DNA of 64,000 nt, taken from the NCBI GenBank assembly GCA_037976565.1, contig CP137686.1, positions 2,448,646 to 2,512,645 of the forward strand, in the 5' to 3' direction. Both the position numbers and the translations under genes were made by a program. Each line of letters begins with the position of its first letter. Position 1 is the first letter of the stretch. A model generated the notes under the pieces. It saw nothing but the letters and a program-made list of their open reading frames with translations. It was not told the DNA's origin and ran no database searches. This stretch comes from Mesocentrotus franciscanus. Taxonomy: Eukaryota > Echinodermata > Echinoidea > Camarodonta > Strongylocentrotidae. Shown one piece after another: positions 47,155-58,589 of this stretch.

Positions 47155-47560
47155 TTATAATAATAATAATAATAATGTAGAATATTTAGGAGCGCTAAAA
47201 ACAATAAGTACCATAGCGCTTAAAAATACCAATATATGAAAAGAGGGAAAAAATTACAATCTCACAGGAAGTAAATCAAATAGATCACTTGCGGAAATGG
47301 TAAGTTTTGAGGGATCTTTCGAAGGTGGCAAGACTGGTAATTTCCCTTATGGAAAGGGGGTGTTGTTCCAAGTCTTTGATGCGGCTACTGCAAAACGTTT
47401 TTCAGCTGCTGAGAGTATAGATTTGGGAATGATAAGGTTACATGTGTCGGTTGCTGAGCAAGGATTACGAGATGGTGTGTATATATTTGGAGGGTGCCAT
47501 TAAGAAGATATTCAGGTGCCAAATGATTGAGTATTTGAAAGCATACAAATAGACTTAAAC
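47155..47560 (-). mobile_element. 3' region of an RTE/SINE-like retroelement
   Basis: (AAT)n at 47157-47175 followed by AGCGCTAAAAACAATAAGT...TAGCGCTT and a body with GGAAAGGGGGTGTTGTTCCA...GCAAAACG, an arrangement seen in a widespread marine-animal retroelement. The tail orientation puts it on the minus strand. Confidence 0.5.
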
Positions 47561-48285
47561 AGAACACGTTGGTTTAGATGTAACCAGTGGAGTTCCTTAA
47601 ATAAGGATGAAGTATGAGTTCCTGACCCAAGGCCAAACATATTTTACAGTATTTGTTGCATATACAACAAAATAAAGTGAAAGAGGGCCCCGTGTGCACG
47701 GAACGTGGAAAGAGAGAAGGATGTGAAAGAACAATGGAAGACCATAGAGACAGAGCAAGATTAGTCAGTATAATAGAAGACCTATAAACAAGTATACAGT
47801 TGTGGAGCTGTTTAACAAGCTAGGTAACTTTGTGTAACAAAACAAAACAAGAAAAAAAAAGCACTTGACGCAAAACGAATGCACGTTTTCCCCTCCAACG
47901 CTTCTAATCACCAAAAATCTCTCTCTTTACTTCCCTCAACATGAAACAATTGAGCTATGAGCTAAAAATATTAAACTTCTAAAACAGTTATGAATCAGTC
48001 AGTTGTGAATACAGTTAGCATTAGAGTCGTATTGTAACTAAGGTTTTAATCCAGTGCCTAAACCTGGATGGTCCCTGTATTAAGCGTATAGGAATGAGAT
48101 ACATCAGTAGCCAACTGGTTTAAAAATAATGATTGTCAAAATTGTGGCAAAAGTAGTACTAGTAGGTGCTGAAAATTGCTGAATGTAACCAAACAACAGC
48201 AAAATGCCTTTCATTAGCCCCATGACCTGTCTGAAATAATACATTCCGTACTATATTCATCAGAAACCATTAGATATTCAGTGGC
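47561..48285. other. Intergenic; nothing recognised
   Basis: No exon, RNA gene or paired repeat seen. Confidence 0.5.
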
Positions 48286-48764
48286 GCTTGGAGTTCTTTT
48301 TTTTACTATATATATCTCATTGCCCAATGTATCATCGATTTCTACGCTATATAGATGCACATGTACATATCTATTTCATTGAATTGCGTGTTAAATCTTG
48401 TATGTTGAAATATTGTGTTGTAATTTGTTTTATTTTATATTGCTTGTACATGGCGACCCAAAAAAAAGGACCTATAGCTTCACAAGCTCTGCTTCTTTTA
48501 TAGGTTCTTCCACTTTTTCTCAAATTATGATGTAATTAAGAATGATTGTATCTTCTACAATTCTGTTATAAAGATGCAATTATATATTATGTTCACTATT
48601 AAAGACAAATGTACAACATTTAAAAATTGCAACATTTTTATTGTACTAATTTTGGTAATGCACTGCTTTGTTTTGTTTATTTATCATACATGTATATGTA
48701 ATATGAAAAAGTGAAAATAAATGTTGAACCATTGAACCATTTGAACCATTGAACCATTGAACCA
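48286..48764 (+). mobile_element. 3' end of a CR1/Jockey-like retrotransposon
   Basis: CTATAGCTTCACAAGCTCTG followed by TATAGGTTCTTCC and a terminal tail of ATTGAACC units (48724-48764), the kind of short-period 3' tail these elements have. No RT coding left. Confidence 0.6.
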
Positions 48765-49859
48765 GGAAGATAAATATTTTGCCCGTAATGAGGTTAAATT
48801 TTTTTCACAGAACGGCGCAAAAGTTCGAAAGATATCTAACAAGCAACGGAAAGATAAAAAGTATCCGACAGTCAGATTAAAATCAAAATTAAAAAAAAGC
48901 AAATATGATTATTTTGCGAAATTATTGCCGAGAAAGGGTACACATCAACAAATTTGTAGATATTTTGATCTGTCCTGTTCCTAATACCAGGGCCCTGTTT
49001 CATAAAACAAACAAAAATAATGATAAATTTATATGACAAATTTGCTCCCAGCCAATCAGATGCCACGATTTTAGTAGCTTATTATAGATATTGTAACTAG
49101 TTATTGATATCAAGTTTTATGAAATAGGGCCAAGTTTGGTTTTGGCCGGGGAGTTTTTTTTTAATGAATTCGTCCCCGCCTGTCGGATGTGTGCGATTCA
49201 CAGTGCAGGTTTATATTGAAATAGGCAAGATTAATTCTTTGTACAACAACATAATGAAAGAACATCTTTCTTTTGTACCATTTTGAATAAAACTGCGACG
49301 TGGTGGAAGAACATAGCATATATTGGCTTTTGGTTAATTTGAGTGCTTTTATTTAGGAGATCCATTTATTTCAACTATAATCACAGATTTCAAACACTAC
49401 ATTAATATACAATTTTAAAAAAGTATTGTGTATACATTTAATAATCGGAAACATAACCATGTGGACATTACAATGATTACAAAAGAAGCATAAAGCGAGA
49501 GAGACAGAGAGAGAAAGAGAGACAGAGATACAGAGAATTAAAGAGAGGCCGAATCAGAGGGGGGTCATAACGTTTTGCGTAGTCGGTGTATAAAATCTTT
49601 AAGCATGCTTGTGAAACGTCTGTTAAGCTGCTAAAGTGAAAACTCCGCTAAAGTGTAACCTGCCGCCTAAGTTTCTGAAAAAGAAGTTCACTTCAGCGAA
49701 CGGGCATCGCGACCGTATCGTTCGTGTTATCGCGCGCGCGTGCGTGGAGCTGAGCTGAGGCTAGGCTAGGCGTAATGAGATCTAGGGACTGACCGTCACC
49801 ACACCATGTCCAGCATCTACATCACAGTTAATCATCTGCTCAGGCGCGGATCCAGAGGG

Positions 49860-50610
49860 GGCAGGGGCTTTGCCCCCAAAGAAAAAAGAGAGAGAAAGAG
49901 AAGGAAAAGAAGGGAAAGGGAAAGAGGAAAGAAAGGGAAAGAGGAGAGAAAAGGAAAGAAAGAAGAGAAAGCAGGAAAGAAAAGGGGGAAAGAAGGAGAT
50001 CGGGGCGAAAGGGCCTTGCCTCCCCCCCCCCAGCAAAAAATAAAAGAGAAGGAAGGAAAGGGAAAGAAAAAGGAAAAGAGGAGATAAAGGGAAGGAAATA
50101 AAGAGGAAGAGGAAAAGAAAAGAAGGGGATATCAGTTGCGATTTTCCCGCAAACAAGATGTGGATTGGGGCAAGGCCCTTGGCTCCCCCGCCAAAAAAGG
50201 GGATGGGAAAGAGAAGAGCTAAAAGGGAACAAAAAGAGGAAGAAGGAAAGGATGAAAAGAAGGGGAGACCAGTTGCGATTAATTCGGCCAACAACGTGTG
50301 GATCGGCGGACCGAAAGGCCCTTGCTCCCCCAAGCAAACTTAAAAGAGAGAGAAGGAATTAGGGAAGGAAAGGAAGTGGAGTGAAAGGAAAGGAAAAAGA
50401 GGAAGAAGAAAGATGGGGAGATCAGTTGCGATTTTCCCAGCCAACAAGGTGTGGATCGGGGGCGAAAGGTTTGCCCTCCTCCTCCCCCATCGGTAAAAAA
50501 AAGAAGAGAGATAGAGAGAGAAGGAAGGGAAGGGAAAGGGAAAGAATGATAGAGGAAGAAGAAAAGAAAAGGGGAAAATAAGGAAAGATCAATTGCGATT
50601 TTATCGCTTC
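49860..50610. repeat. Purine-rich tandem repeat, four or five units of about 110-170 bp
   Basis: Each unit has an AGTTGCGATTTTCCC-type block, a GTGTGGATCGG block, an AAAGGCC(C)TTG block and a long GGAAAG-rich stretch. Confidence 0.8.
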
Positions 50611-51009
50611 GTCTATCATCATTGTACAACTATCATCGTACAAATGTATTTATTTATTCCTGTTTGATAGCAATAATATGAATATAAACTCATAACAGCA
50701 ACAAAACAAAATGCAGAAGAAAACTATTTTGCAGGCAGAAAGAAACGCAAAATGATCATGCATTTGCATGTAAGTGTATCATTAGAATTATTCATATTGT
50801 TTTATTACATCTTGTGAAATAGTATGCATTCAAGCTTTCGGAACTTTTTGTGTGTATTTGTATGATAGAAAGCGTTTGAAACTTATAATGCGCATGATGC
50901 AATTTCAGGTGTAATTTACTGCAGTTGCCCCCAAATAGAATTTAAGCATGGTTTATTTCTAATTCTAATGATATAATTTTCCGGGATTTTTCCTCACTTT
51001 TTAGTAAAT

Positions 51010-51640
51010 TATACTTTTTATGCGTTTGTTGGAAAATGACAAATTCCCAAATTTACAGTCAGGCCAAGAAATATGCTTATTTAGAGGCCTACATGTCAGG
51101 GCCCGCGGAACGGCGGGGCTCGAGCTCCCCCCTTCCTTTTTGAAAAAGTATATTAAAGAGAAATAGAAAGAAAGAGAGAAAAAGAAAGAATAGTGACCTG
51201 CCAGTGTCACAAAATAATGAGGTATCAATATATGCTCATCTGACCGTAATTAAATGCCTAAACCCCCTAAGCTCTGCCCCCTGGAACCCAACTAGGGCCC
51301 TAAGGCGGCCCCCTGGATGCTCATCTGACCGTAATTTAGCGCTTAAAACCCCTGGGCTTCCGGGGGCTCCGCCCCCTGGACCCCACCTAGGGCCCTTAGT
51401 CGGGCCCCTGGATGCTCATTTGTCGGTAATTTAATGCCTAAATCCCCGAAGCTTCCGGGGGCTCCGCCCCCTGGACCCTACGCCAATAAGTGTCATGCCT
51501 GTGTCACAAATAAGGAATAAAAATATGCTCATCTGACGTACCGTAATTAAATGCCCATACGCCCTGAGCTTCCGGAGCTTCGCCCCTTGACCCCGCCGGG
51601 GCTTTGCCCCTAGACCCCACGCCAATTTACGCTACGCTCT
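51010..51640. repeat. Dispersed repeat with tandem GC-hairpin units, second copy
   Basis: Shares leader and unit (GATGCTCATCTGACCGTAAT, GAGCTTCCGGGGGCTCCGCC) with 25566-26530. About four units. Confidence 0.85.
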
Positions 51641-52082
51641 ACCTGATCGTAAATACTTTAGCCTCCCCACACCCACTTTGAAAAAGTTCGGCAGGGCCTG
51701 CATGTAAGAGTAGTGGTGATGCGGAATTTTGTCTGCCCCCTCCAAACGATTTTGCTCATTACGCCACTGCTTTAGTGGTCACCATTACGTACCAATATTT
51801 GGCTCGCACAATTTCAAATTTGGGCCCCCACCCCCCTAAGAAATCCTGGATCCGCGCCTGCATCTGCTCATCCAGTTATAAGCTCATCCAGTACGTTATA
51901 ATAGTCTTCCTACATTTCATGGAAATGGGATGAATACCGCTTTCAACATGAAATCTAACATCAACATATTGCTATTTTGGTGCCTGCTCCTTATCTTTGT
52001 AAGTAAGGGTCATCAGCTTCCAGTACGTGGGAGATGACTGTAACAACGTCAACATCATAAGGCTAACTACTACTAGTAGTCC

Positions 52083-52302
52083 TACAGCAGGTTACTCTAT
52101 AGCAGCAGGTTACACGTTAGCAGCAGGTTACACTTTAGCAGCAGGTTACACTTTAGCAGCAGGTTACACTTTAGCAGCAGGTTACTCTATAGCAGCAGGT
52201 TACACTTTAGCAGCAGGTTACACTTTAGCAGCAGGTTACACTTTAGCAGCAGGTTACACTTTAGCAGCAGGTTTATACTCTATAGCAGCAGGTTACACTT
52301 TA
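52083..52302 (+). repeat. 18-bp minisatellite, about 12 units
   Basis: Unit AGCAGCAGGTTACACTTT with TCTATA variants. It is open in frame (AAGYTL hexapeptide) only because 18 is a multiple of 3. The unit matches the tip of the foldback arm at 53344-53359. Confidence 0.95.
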
Positions 52303-52849
52303 TTGGCCCTTATGTACCAATAGATAACAATTTGAAGATAAAGCCTTCGAACCCCCAATTTGGCCAAACATGTATTGCAATATTTCACTTAAAGGCCGTC
52401 CGTACTAATGTTGACAGTAGGGATTAGACCACTCAGCGAGGTCACTGACAGGTGGCTATCTCATCAACTCAGCTCTCAATTAACATAAGAAAAAGAGGAT
52501 CATGGGGGACCAACAGGCGCCGATTAGGCATTGTCTTCTGTATAGAGGAGCAAGTAGCTACAAGTAGTACAGATAGGCTTTAAATTGTTTAATGATGTGA
52601 AAGAGGATGTCATTTAGCACATACTTCTGCAATGATTTATAAAACAAATATGTTTGAAGACGAATATTGATGAAGGAGTGTCCAATAATTTATTTAGGTT
52701 TTGTGTTGTACGTAGAAAACCCTAATTTTTTTATTTTTCATCACAATATTCGTCTTCAAACTCATGTTTTGAAAATCCTTAAGTGTGTCCATCAAATTGT
52801 TGGACCTCAATGTAGAAAAGCTTGGCTATAGCAAAATAGCAATTAGTAG

Positions 52850-53090
52850 ATAGAAAGAGAAAGGAAGAAGGAGATGAGAGAGAAAGAGAGATAAACAGAA
52901 AGGGCGGAGGCAGATAAAGAGAAAGAGAGAGAAGGATAACGAGAGAAAGAGAGAAGGAGATGAGAGAGAGATAGGAGAGAGAGAGAGGGGATGAGGAGGG
53001 AGGGAGGAGATGAGAGAGAGAGGGGTTATAGAAGTGAGAGATATTAAGAAAGAGAGGAGAAGAGAAAGAAAGCAGAGATAAAGGAAATAG
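52850..53090 (+). repeat. GA-rich low-complexity tract
   Basis: AGAGAGA-rich sequence with GATGAG variants. Confidence 0.9.
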
Positions 53091-53434
53091 AAGATAACTA
53101 AATTAATCAAAAAATTCGCGACAAAATATGCAATTTGTCGCATATTATCATCACGAATTTCACTTCAAAGTTTATGATTCGCGATGGCCCTTCAGAGCCA
53201 CTATATGGTTCGCGGGTGTTGCCCTACAAATTACGGTTATCGTGTGCTCCTCAATAACAGTTGTGTATCAGTGTGTATAGCGTATCCGCTGAAGTGAACT
53301 TTTTTTCAGTTACTTAGGCGTTAGGTTACGCTATAGCGTGAAGTTACACTTTAGCAGCTTCACAAACGTCACATGTACGGACGCGCGTGCATTATTACGT
53401 CACACACAGAATGCGTGATAACCCAAAGAGATAT

Positions 53435-54330
53435 GGGGCCGTATTCTGAACCCTGTGTTATCTCTAATATTGTTGTATCTTTGAAGTTAAGATAAAGTTG
53501 GTATTCTGAACATTGTTGTAAGTTTTGTTGTATCTTTTGTTGTATCTTTTCTCTCATCTCTTTGGCCGCGCCTGCGCTCATACTTTTGTGCGCTTGTAAT
53601 TGTGCGTTTTATCAATACAATGGCGCTTAATCCTCATTTGAATATGCGCACGAGAGATAACATGACAAGATAATTGGTATTCTGAAAATTGTTGTATCTT
53701 TTATCTTTTATCTTATCTTATCTTGCATGTTATTTACAACAATATTTACAACAGGTAGGGGGTGTTGTATCTTTCGTGGTGATAAAATGGCGGCAATTTT
53801 CCTTGCCCAGAACCAACTTCGTGCCAATAGACGAGTTAGAAGAAGATTGTGTGTTGACCGGAGACATCACAGATGAGAACTTTTAAAGAAATTACATGCT
53901 AAGATCTGACGATTTTAATGCTCTCTTCTCTGTGATGTTTCTTAACATAACCACTAAGTGAAAACGTGACTTGTCTTCATGATCCACATGCAACAGCGCA
54001 TATTATGATGACGCGCGTAATAAGCGCTCAATTAACTAATTACGCCCAAGATTATATGCGCTGGGCGCATCTTCAGATATGGCATAAAGTATTCTTATTG
54101 GTTGCCCTATTTATCATGCTTATATAAAACAGATCTTGATTGGTAGGGTCCATAAAAATGGGCGTGTCAAAGTCACTCAAAGATAAGATAGAGGCGGTCC
54201 TTCAAGAGATAACACAGGGATAAAATGATTTTCAGAATACCAACTTACAACAATATTAGCGCTGTGTTATCTCTGGAAGATACAACAAAAGATAACACAA
54301 AAGATACAACAATGTTCAGAATACCGCCCC
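53435..54330 (+). mobile_element. TIR element resembling nonautonomous PIF/Harbinger, 896 bp
   Basis: Termini GGGGCCGTATTCTGAAC and GTTCAGAATACCGCCCC are inverted, and both ends carry subterminal repeats of TTGTTGTATCTTT/AAAGATACAACAA and GTATTCTGAACATTG. A 29-codon frame (53787-53876, MAAIFLAQNQLRANRR, Arg-rich) is shared with 19374 and may be the remnant of a transposase N-terminus. The Harbinger assignment rests on the GGG termini and this remnant and is tentative. Confidence 0.6.
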
Positions 54331-55290
54331 GGGTTAATATAATCGGTATATTAAGTTCTGTAGTTAGAATTCGAAAAATGTTTTGAATAAAATATGAAGT
54401 GCATATGTAGCAAACCTTCATCGTCAGGATAAAAGCGAGGGCGCGAACCTCTTCGACGGCCTTGATGGATCCCACAATTCAGGTTTCAAGCTGGACATCG
54501 TCGATGAGAATAATTTTGTCGAGAACTTCTCTGACGTCGGATGCCGACATGTGACGTTGGGGATTGGTAATGGTATGATATATTATATATCAGAATAGAT
54601 TTTGGTATTCTTAGTTCATTATTACATTATTCATTATTATATTTGTAAGTCATATTGACAAAAACATGGTGTCGGTTTTGCGTGTTTAAAAGGAGCGATA
54701 GGTATAGGCAATGAGTAAGATACGTAGAAAGAACGAGAGAGATATAAAAGGAATACAGACAAATGAGAAAGAGAGAGAGAGAGAGAGAAAGAGACACAGA
54801 GAGATGAAAGAGAGAGGGAGAGAGAAGTGCGGAGGGGGCTCACAGTCTGCATGCACAGACTCAAAACGCGATTCCAGAATACCTTGAGCCTATCCTAGCT
54901 CTGTCAGTCTCTGTCAGGAGCTAGCTGGTACAGAGCCTATGGAGTGCAGTCGACCGCGCAGTCTGCATACTAGTCTCATAGTTCAGACACTCTGCAACGC
55001 ACTAAGAATGAATAGGTTTGTGCCTGCAAACTATAAAGAGGGCTCCCAAGTCGCAACGCTTTTAAAGGTGATATTCATTCATATTGAATAAGGTATCGTT
55101 GGATAGGTTATTTTCAGTACTTCGCATTGTTTCAAGTTCATTGTCGAAAAACATAAGGGGAAGGAGAAATAATCAAATAAAGTTACGAGTCAAGTTTTTC
55201 TGAGAGAAGGAAGAACGGAGAAATACGAAGTGGAGGAGGGAGGTGATAAGCAGGAGCGGGAGAAAAGGGAACAGGGGGGAAGAGGAGGAA
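54331..55290. other. Intergenic with a GA tract (about 54725-54835)
   Basis: No gene seen. The GAGAGA tract gives Ser/Leu-rich minus-strand open frames that have no meaning. Confidence 0.5.
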
Positions 55291-55299
55291 GCCCAGGTC

Positions 55300-55830
55300 G
55301 AAATTCCAGTTGATACCAGTTGAAACCAGTTAGAATTTCCAACTGGTATCTACTGGTTTGAACTGGTCTCAACTGGTCTAAACTGGTACTAGTTAATACC
55401 AGTTGATACAATTTGGAAACCAGTAGAAATACCAGTTGACATCTGAGACCAGTTGATATTACCAGTTGATTTACCAGTTGATTTACCAGTTGAAAACCAG
55501 TAGACGATTACCAGTTGATTTACCAGTTGAAAACCAGTAGAAATACCAATTGACATCCGAGACCAGTTGATATTACCAGATGATTTGCCAGTTGAACTGG
55601 TAAATCTACTGGTTTTCAAATGGTAAATCAACTGGAAACATCAACTGGTATATCAACTGGTAAATCTACTGGTTTTTCAACTGGTTTTTCAACTGGTCCC
55701 AGCTAGCGTTGTCTCAATTTCCATATTAAAAACCAGTTGAATATACTGGTTTGAACTGGTACCAGTTGACTACTGGTTGGAACTGGTACCAGTTGACCAG
55801 TTGCCTACTGGTTTCAACTGGTTTTTCGAC
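55300..55830. repeat. Dense array of CCAGTTGA / TCAACTGG words in both orientations
   Basis: I count about 30 occurrences of CCAGTT or AACTGG in roughly 530 bases, many palindromic pairs (GAACTGGTACCAGTTGA). Each CAACTG or CAGTTG is an E-box (CANNTG) and a MYB-type core. Confidence 0.9.
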
Positions 55831-56526
55831 CTGGGAGAGGAGGAAGAAGAAGAAGAGTAGTAAAAGAACGACGAGGACGACGAGGAAGAGAAGGGTGTCA
55901 AAGAGGAGGAGGGGGACAAGGAGGACGAGGAAATAGAGAAATGAAAGGAGGAGCAGGAGAAAGAGATTCAATGCGATGGCGAAGATACAAAATTGCAAGA
56001 TCTTGGATAAATCAGGTTCGTTCTTTACTCAGTCAATTTGTTTTTGTACTTTTACTTATGTTTTTTTTTACTAGTTGATTATTTTTTTCTTCAGATAAGT
56101 TCAAGAACATAGATGTAGGCCTAAAAATAATATATGTTAGACTGTTTTTATCAAAACTATAACAACTGATATTTATATTATGATAGTAAAATGATAATAA
56201 AAACTTACCGTTTATAATGGACCATGTCCTTAACACGTGACACTAATTGGGGGTAATTTTAGTAGATATTATAATACTGTAATAAAGTGCGTACAAACAA
56301 AATCTAATTACAGGGGCATACCTTACTCCCCCCCCCCAAAAAAAAAGGGACATTAAAAGATCATTCGTCGTTTTGAATTTTTTCTAATCAAAGTAGTTCA
56401 GAAGATCTAGCAAATGAAGAATGGCAGTCACGAAAACCTAGCAGTTTGGCGCCATCATCAAAACTCATCCCCACTTAACAGCACAGAGCAGAACAAACTA
56501 CCACCTGGTCCATCAACTGAGATAGA

Positions 56527-57828
56527 TGTTTGTTTGTTTGTTTATTTATTTCAATACGGTGAGAAAAAACATGCTTTCAGCTTGGCACAGCTGTTTTTCA
56601 GCATGTCCGTACATGGTACATTAAAATACATATCAATAAACAGATAAAATACAAAAATTAAACAATAACAATACAAAGTATTAAATTAAGTAAATTTAAA
56701 GAAAAAAAAAACCATTTTAAAAAGAAGAAAAATATAATGCAAATTAAACAGAAAAAACAACAACAATATCTGTATATTACTAGAAAGGGAGGGGGTATAA
56801 TTAAGAAATCAATCTGGTGAACATATTTAAGTTACTAGCTAAGCGGATTGACTCTGGGAGTTCATTAAACAGTTTGATACCAATATGAAGTGAACTATTT
56901 TTAAGAAAGTTTGTCCGGGGTGTGCCCAAGTGAAGAATACATTTGTGGTTGCGCAATGAATAAGAACTTTCTTTAACGGTTATTTTAGAACATAGAGATG
57001 GTGGTGCTAAGTTATGGATCCGTTTAAAAATTAAAATCAATAAATCCTTCTCAATCTTATTGGTAACGCAATCAATTTTTACATTATTATATATATCTTT
57101 TCTGCTATATCTACAATCTACATTCAAGACTATTCTCAAGGCCCTATTTTGTAATATTTGCAATTTAATTAAATGATGGGAAGAAGGACAAAGCCAAATA
57201 ACATGACAATAATCAAAATACGATTGAATCATTGTGTGATATAAGATAATTGCAGTGGCCCTATCAATATATGGTCTAGCTCGTCGCAACACGTAAAAAT
57301 TTAGGAGTATATTTGATTTTGTATTTTCAAATTGGGGGGACCATGACAATGATTTATCCAAAAGGACACCTATTTTTTTTAATTCATCAGTAATGTCCAA
57401 AGAATGACCATTGATACATATTTTGACATGCTGAAATTTCAGAAGATTTTTCCTTGTCCCAAACAGAATAAACTTACATTTTCTTTCATTAAGTATCAAT
57501 TCATTATGTGAAAACCAATTTGTCACTAACTCAAGATCTTCAGTTAACATTTTCTGTAACTGCAGCGGATCTTTGGAGGCAAAATAAACACAAGTGTCGT
57601 CTGCATAAAGAGATATGGAGCAATTTCGAACAACTTTCGGCAAATCATTCAGGTACAAAATAAATAAAAGTGGGCCAATTATACTGCCCTGAGCTACCCG
57701 TGTTTAATAAAAGACACGGCTGATTCATTGCCATTTATTACTGTTATTTGACTTCGCAAGTAAAAATAATCCTTGAACCACTGAATCACATTTTCATGAT
57801 GTTGGTGACGATTCAACCATGTTAACTT
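56527..57828 (-). pseudogene. 5'-truncated Jockey/CR1-like non-LTR retrotransposon
   Basis: Minus strand encodes WFKDYFYLRSQ, a frameshift near 57700, then QGSIIGPLLFILYLNDL, SLYADDTCVYF (catalytic YADD), NWFSHNELILNERKCKFI, IGVLLDKSLSWSPQF, SYFDYCHVIW, LQILQNRALRIVL and a C-terminal KLFNELPESIR. These are the RT palm and thumb blocks of the jockey/CR1 group. About 285 codons remain open after the frameshift (57658-56801). The 3' UTR ends in an AATAAATAAACAAACAAAC tail at 56530. The endonuclease domain is absent. A fairly recent insertion, given the long open frame. Confidence 0.9.
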
Positions 57829-57989
57829 TAATTAATGATATCGGCTTTAAATAGAGAAGGTTAAACCTCTTTCAGAAGACCTCAAATCATCCCCGGCAGA
57901 TACTGTTGATGTCAACAAAAGACATTCGTCTTCCATTACTGGAGGATACAGCTTAACAACTTAAACCGCAGGAATCGATATTGACCAAG

Positions 57990-58250
57990 CCATCTTAAAA
58001 ATGTAAGGACCCTTTCGGATGACCATAACAACCATAATTTACTAGACCAAGTTCACTTAAGTGGTATTACAACAGACTTGAAACCATCACAGCTGAGTAA
58101 TGAAGAAAGCAGTGTCGATACGGACATGGAAAAGAGGAGGCTGCAATGGCTGGCAAATTGGAAAATCAACCATTCCTTCTGTCCATGTCCAACAAGAACT
58201 GTAGTCGGACAGACAGCCCAAATAGATCGACATGATGTAGTATTAGCGTG
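57990..58250 (+). other. Coding-like segment of unknown family
   Basis: A frame of about 84 codons ending TGA at 58248-58250 includes LLDQVHLSGITTDLKPSQLS, DMEKRRLQWLANW and CPTRTVVGQTAQ. Composition looks protein-like, but there is no clear splice acceptor, no ATG at a good place and no family I recognise. It could be a remnant exon or retroelement piece. Confidence 0.2.
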
Positions 58251-58388
58251 AAAAAAGTTGTCATGGATGCACCAAGTCTGAACGGGTCTAAGACTGACGT
58301 TAATTGTCTTCCAAAAAACAAAAAATAGGGATGTTGAAATCATGGTCACTATGAAAGTGGTATAATACCCCTTTCACAGTGACCTGAT

Positions 58389-58422
58389 TTTCATCGGATG
58401 CTTCCGGACGCATCCGATGAAA
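58389..58422. repeat. Small hairpin, 13-bp arms
   Basis: TTTCATCGGATGC, eight bases, GCATCCGATGAAA; related CCGATGAAACG words at 58520. Possibly the end of an unrecognised MITE. Confidence 0.7.
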
Positions 58423-58589
58423 CGTCCAATTTGAAAGGGGTAGAGGAGAAATATCAGGGCAAATAGCCGATAGAAAAAAGAGAAATAGGCGATGAAATTA
58501 TCTTTCTTTCGGTGTGACTCCGATGAAACGCTGTATATGAATGGGTTCGGGAGAAAAGCACCGGGGAAATTGGTCAAAGGCCATTATCT

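Larger units (their letters stand above)
49841..51860. mobile_element. Nonautonomous hAT-type element, 2020 bp, perfect 8-bp target duplication
   Basis: Starts CAGGCGCGGATCCAG, ends CTGGATCCGCGCCTG, flanked by CATCTGCT on both sides (49833-49840 and 51861-51868). The interior is a purine-rich tandem repeat (49860-50600) and then a dispersed repeat (51010-51640) also found in SLC5A7 intron 1. No transposase coding; the long open frames in the purine tract are composition artefacts. Confidence 0.9.
49610..53364. mobile_element. Foldback-like element of about 3.75 kb with inverted arms of about 90 bp
   Basis: Left arm 49610-49700 (AAGCTGCTAAAGTG, GCTAAAGTGTAACCT, CGCCTAAGTTTCTGAAAAA, GTTCACTTCAGCG) is matched in reverse by 53285-53364 (CGCTGAAGTGAAC, TTACTTAGGCG, GGTTACGCTATAGCGTGAAG, TTACACTTTAGCAGCTTCAC). 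It contains a hAT insertion (49841-51860), an 18-bp minisatellite related to the arm, an inner hairpin (about 52650-52765) and a GA tract. No coding and no clear target duplication. Confidence 0.7.

Noticed and set aside
49782..50643. Overlapping open frames of 60-180 codons on both strands
   Set aside because: All lie in the purine-rich tandem repeat of the hAT element and have the composition of that repeat in every frame.
52083..52302. Regular repeats that could suggest a CRISPR array
   Set aside because: Units are contiguous 18-bp repeats with no unique spacers, in a eukaryotic genome: a minisatellite.
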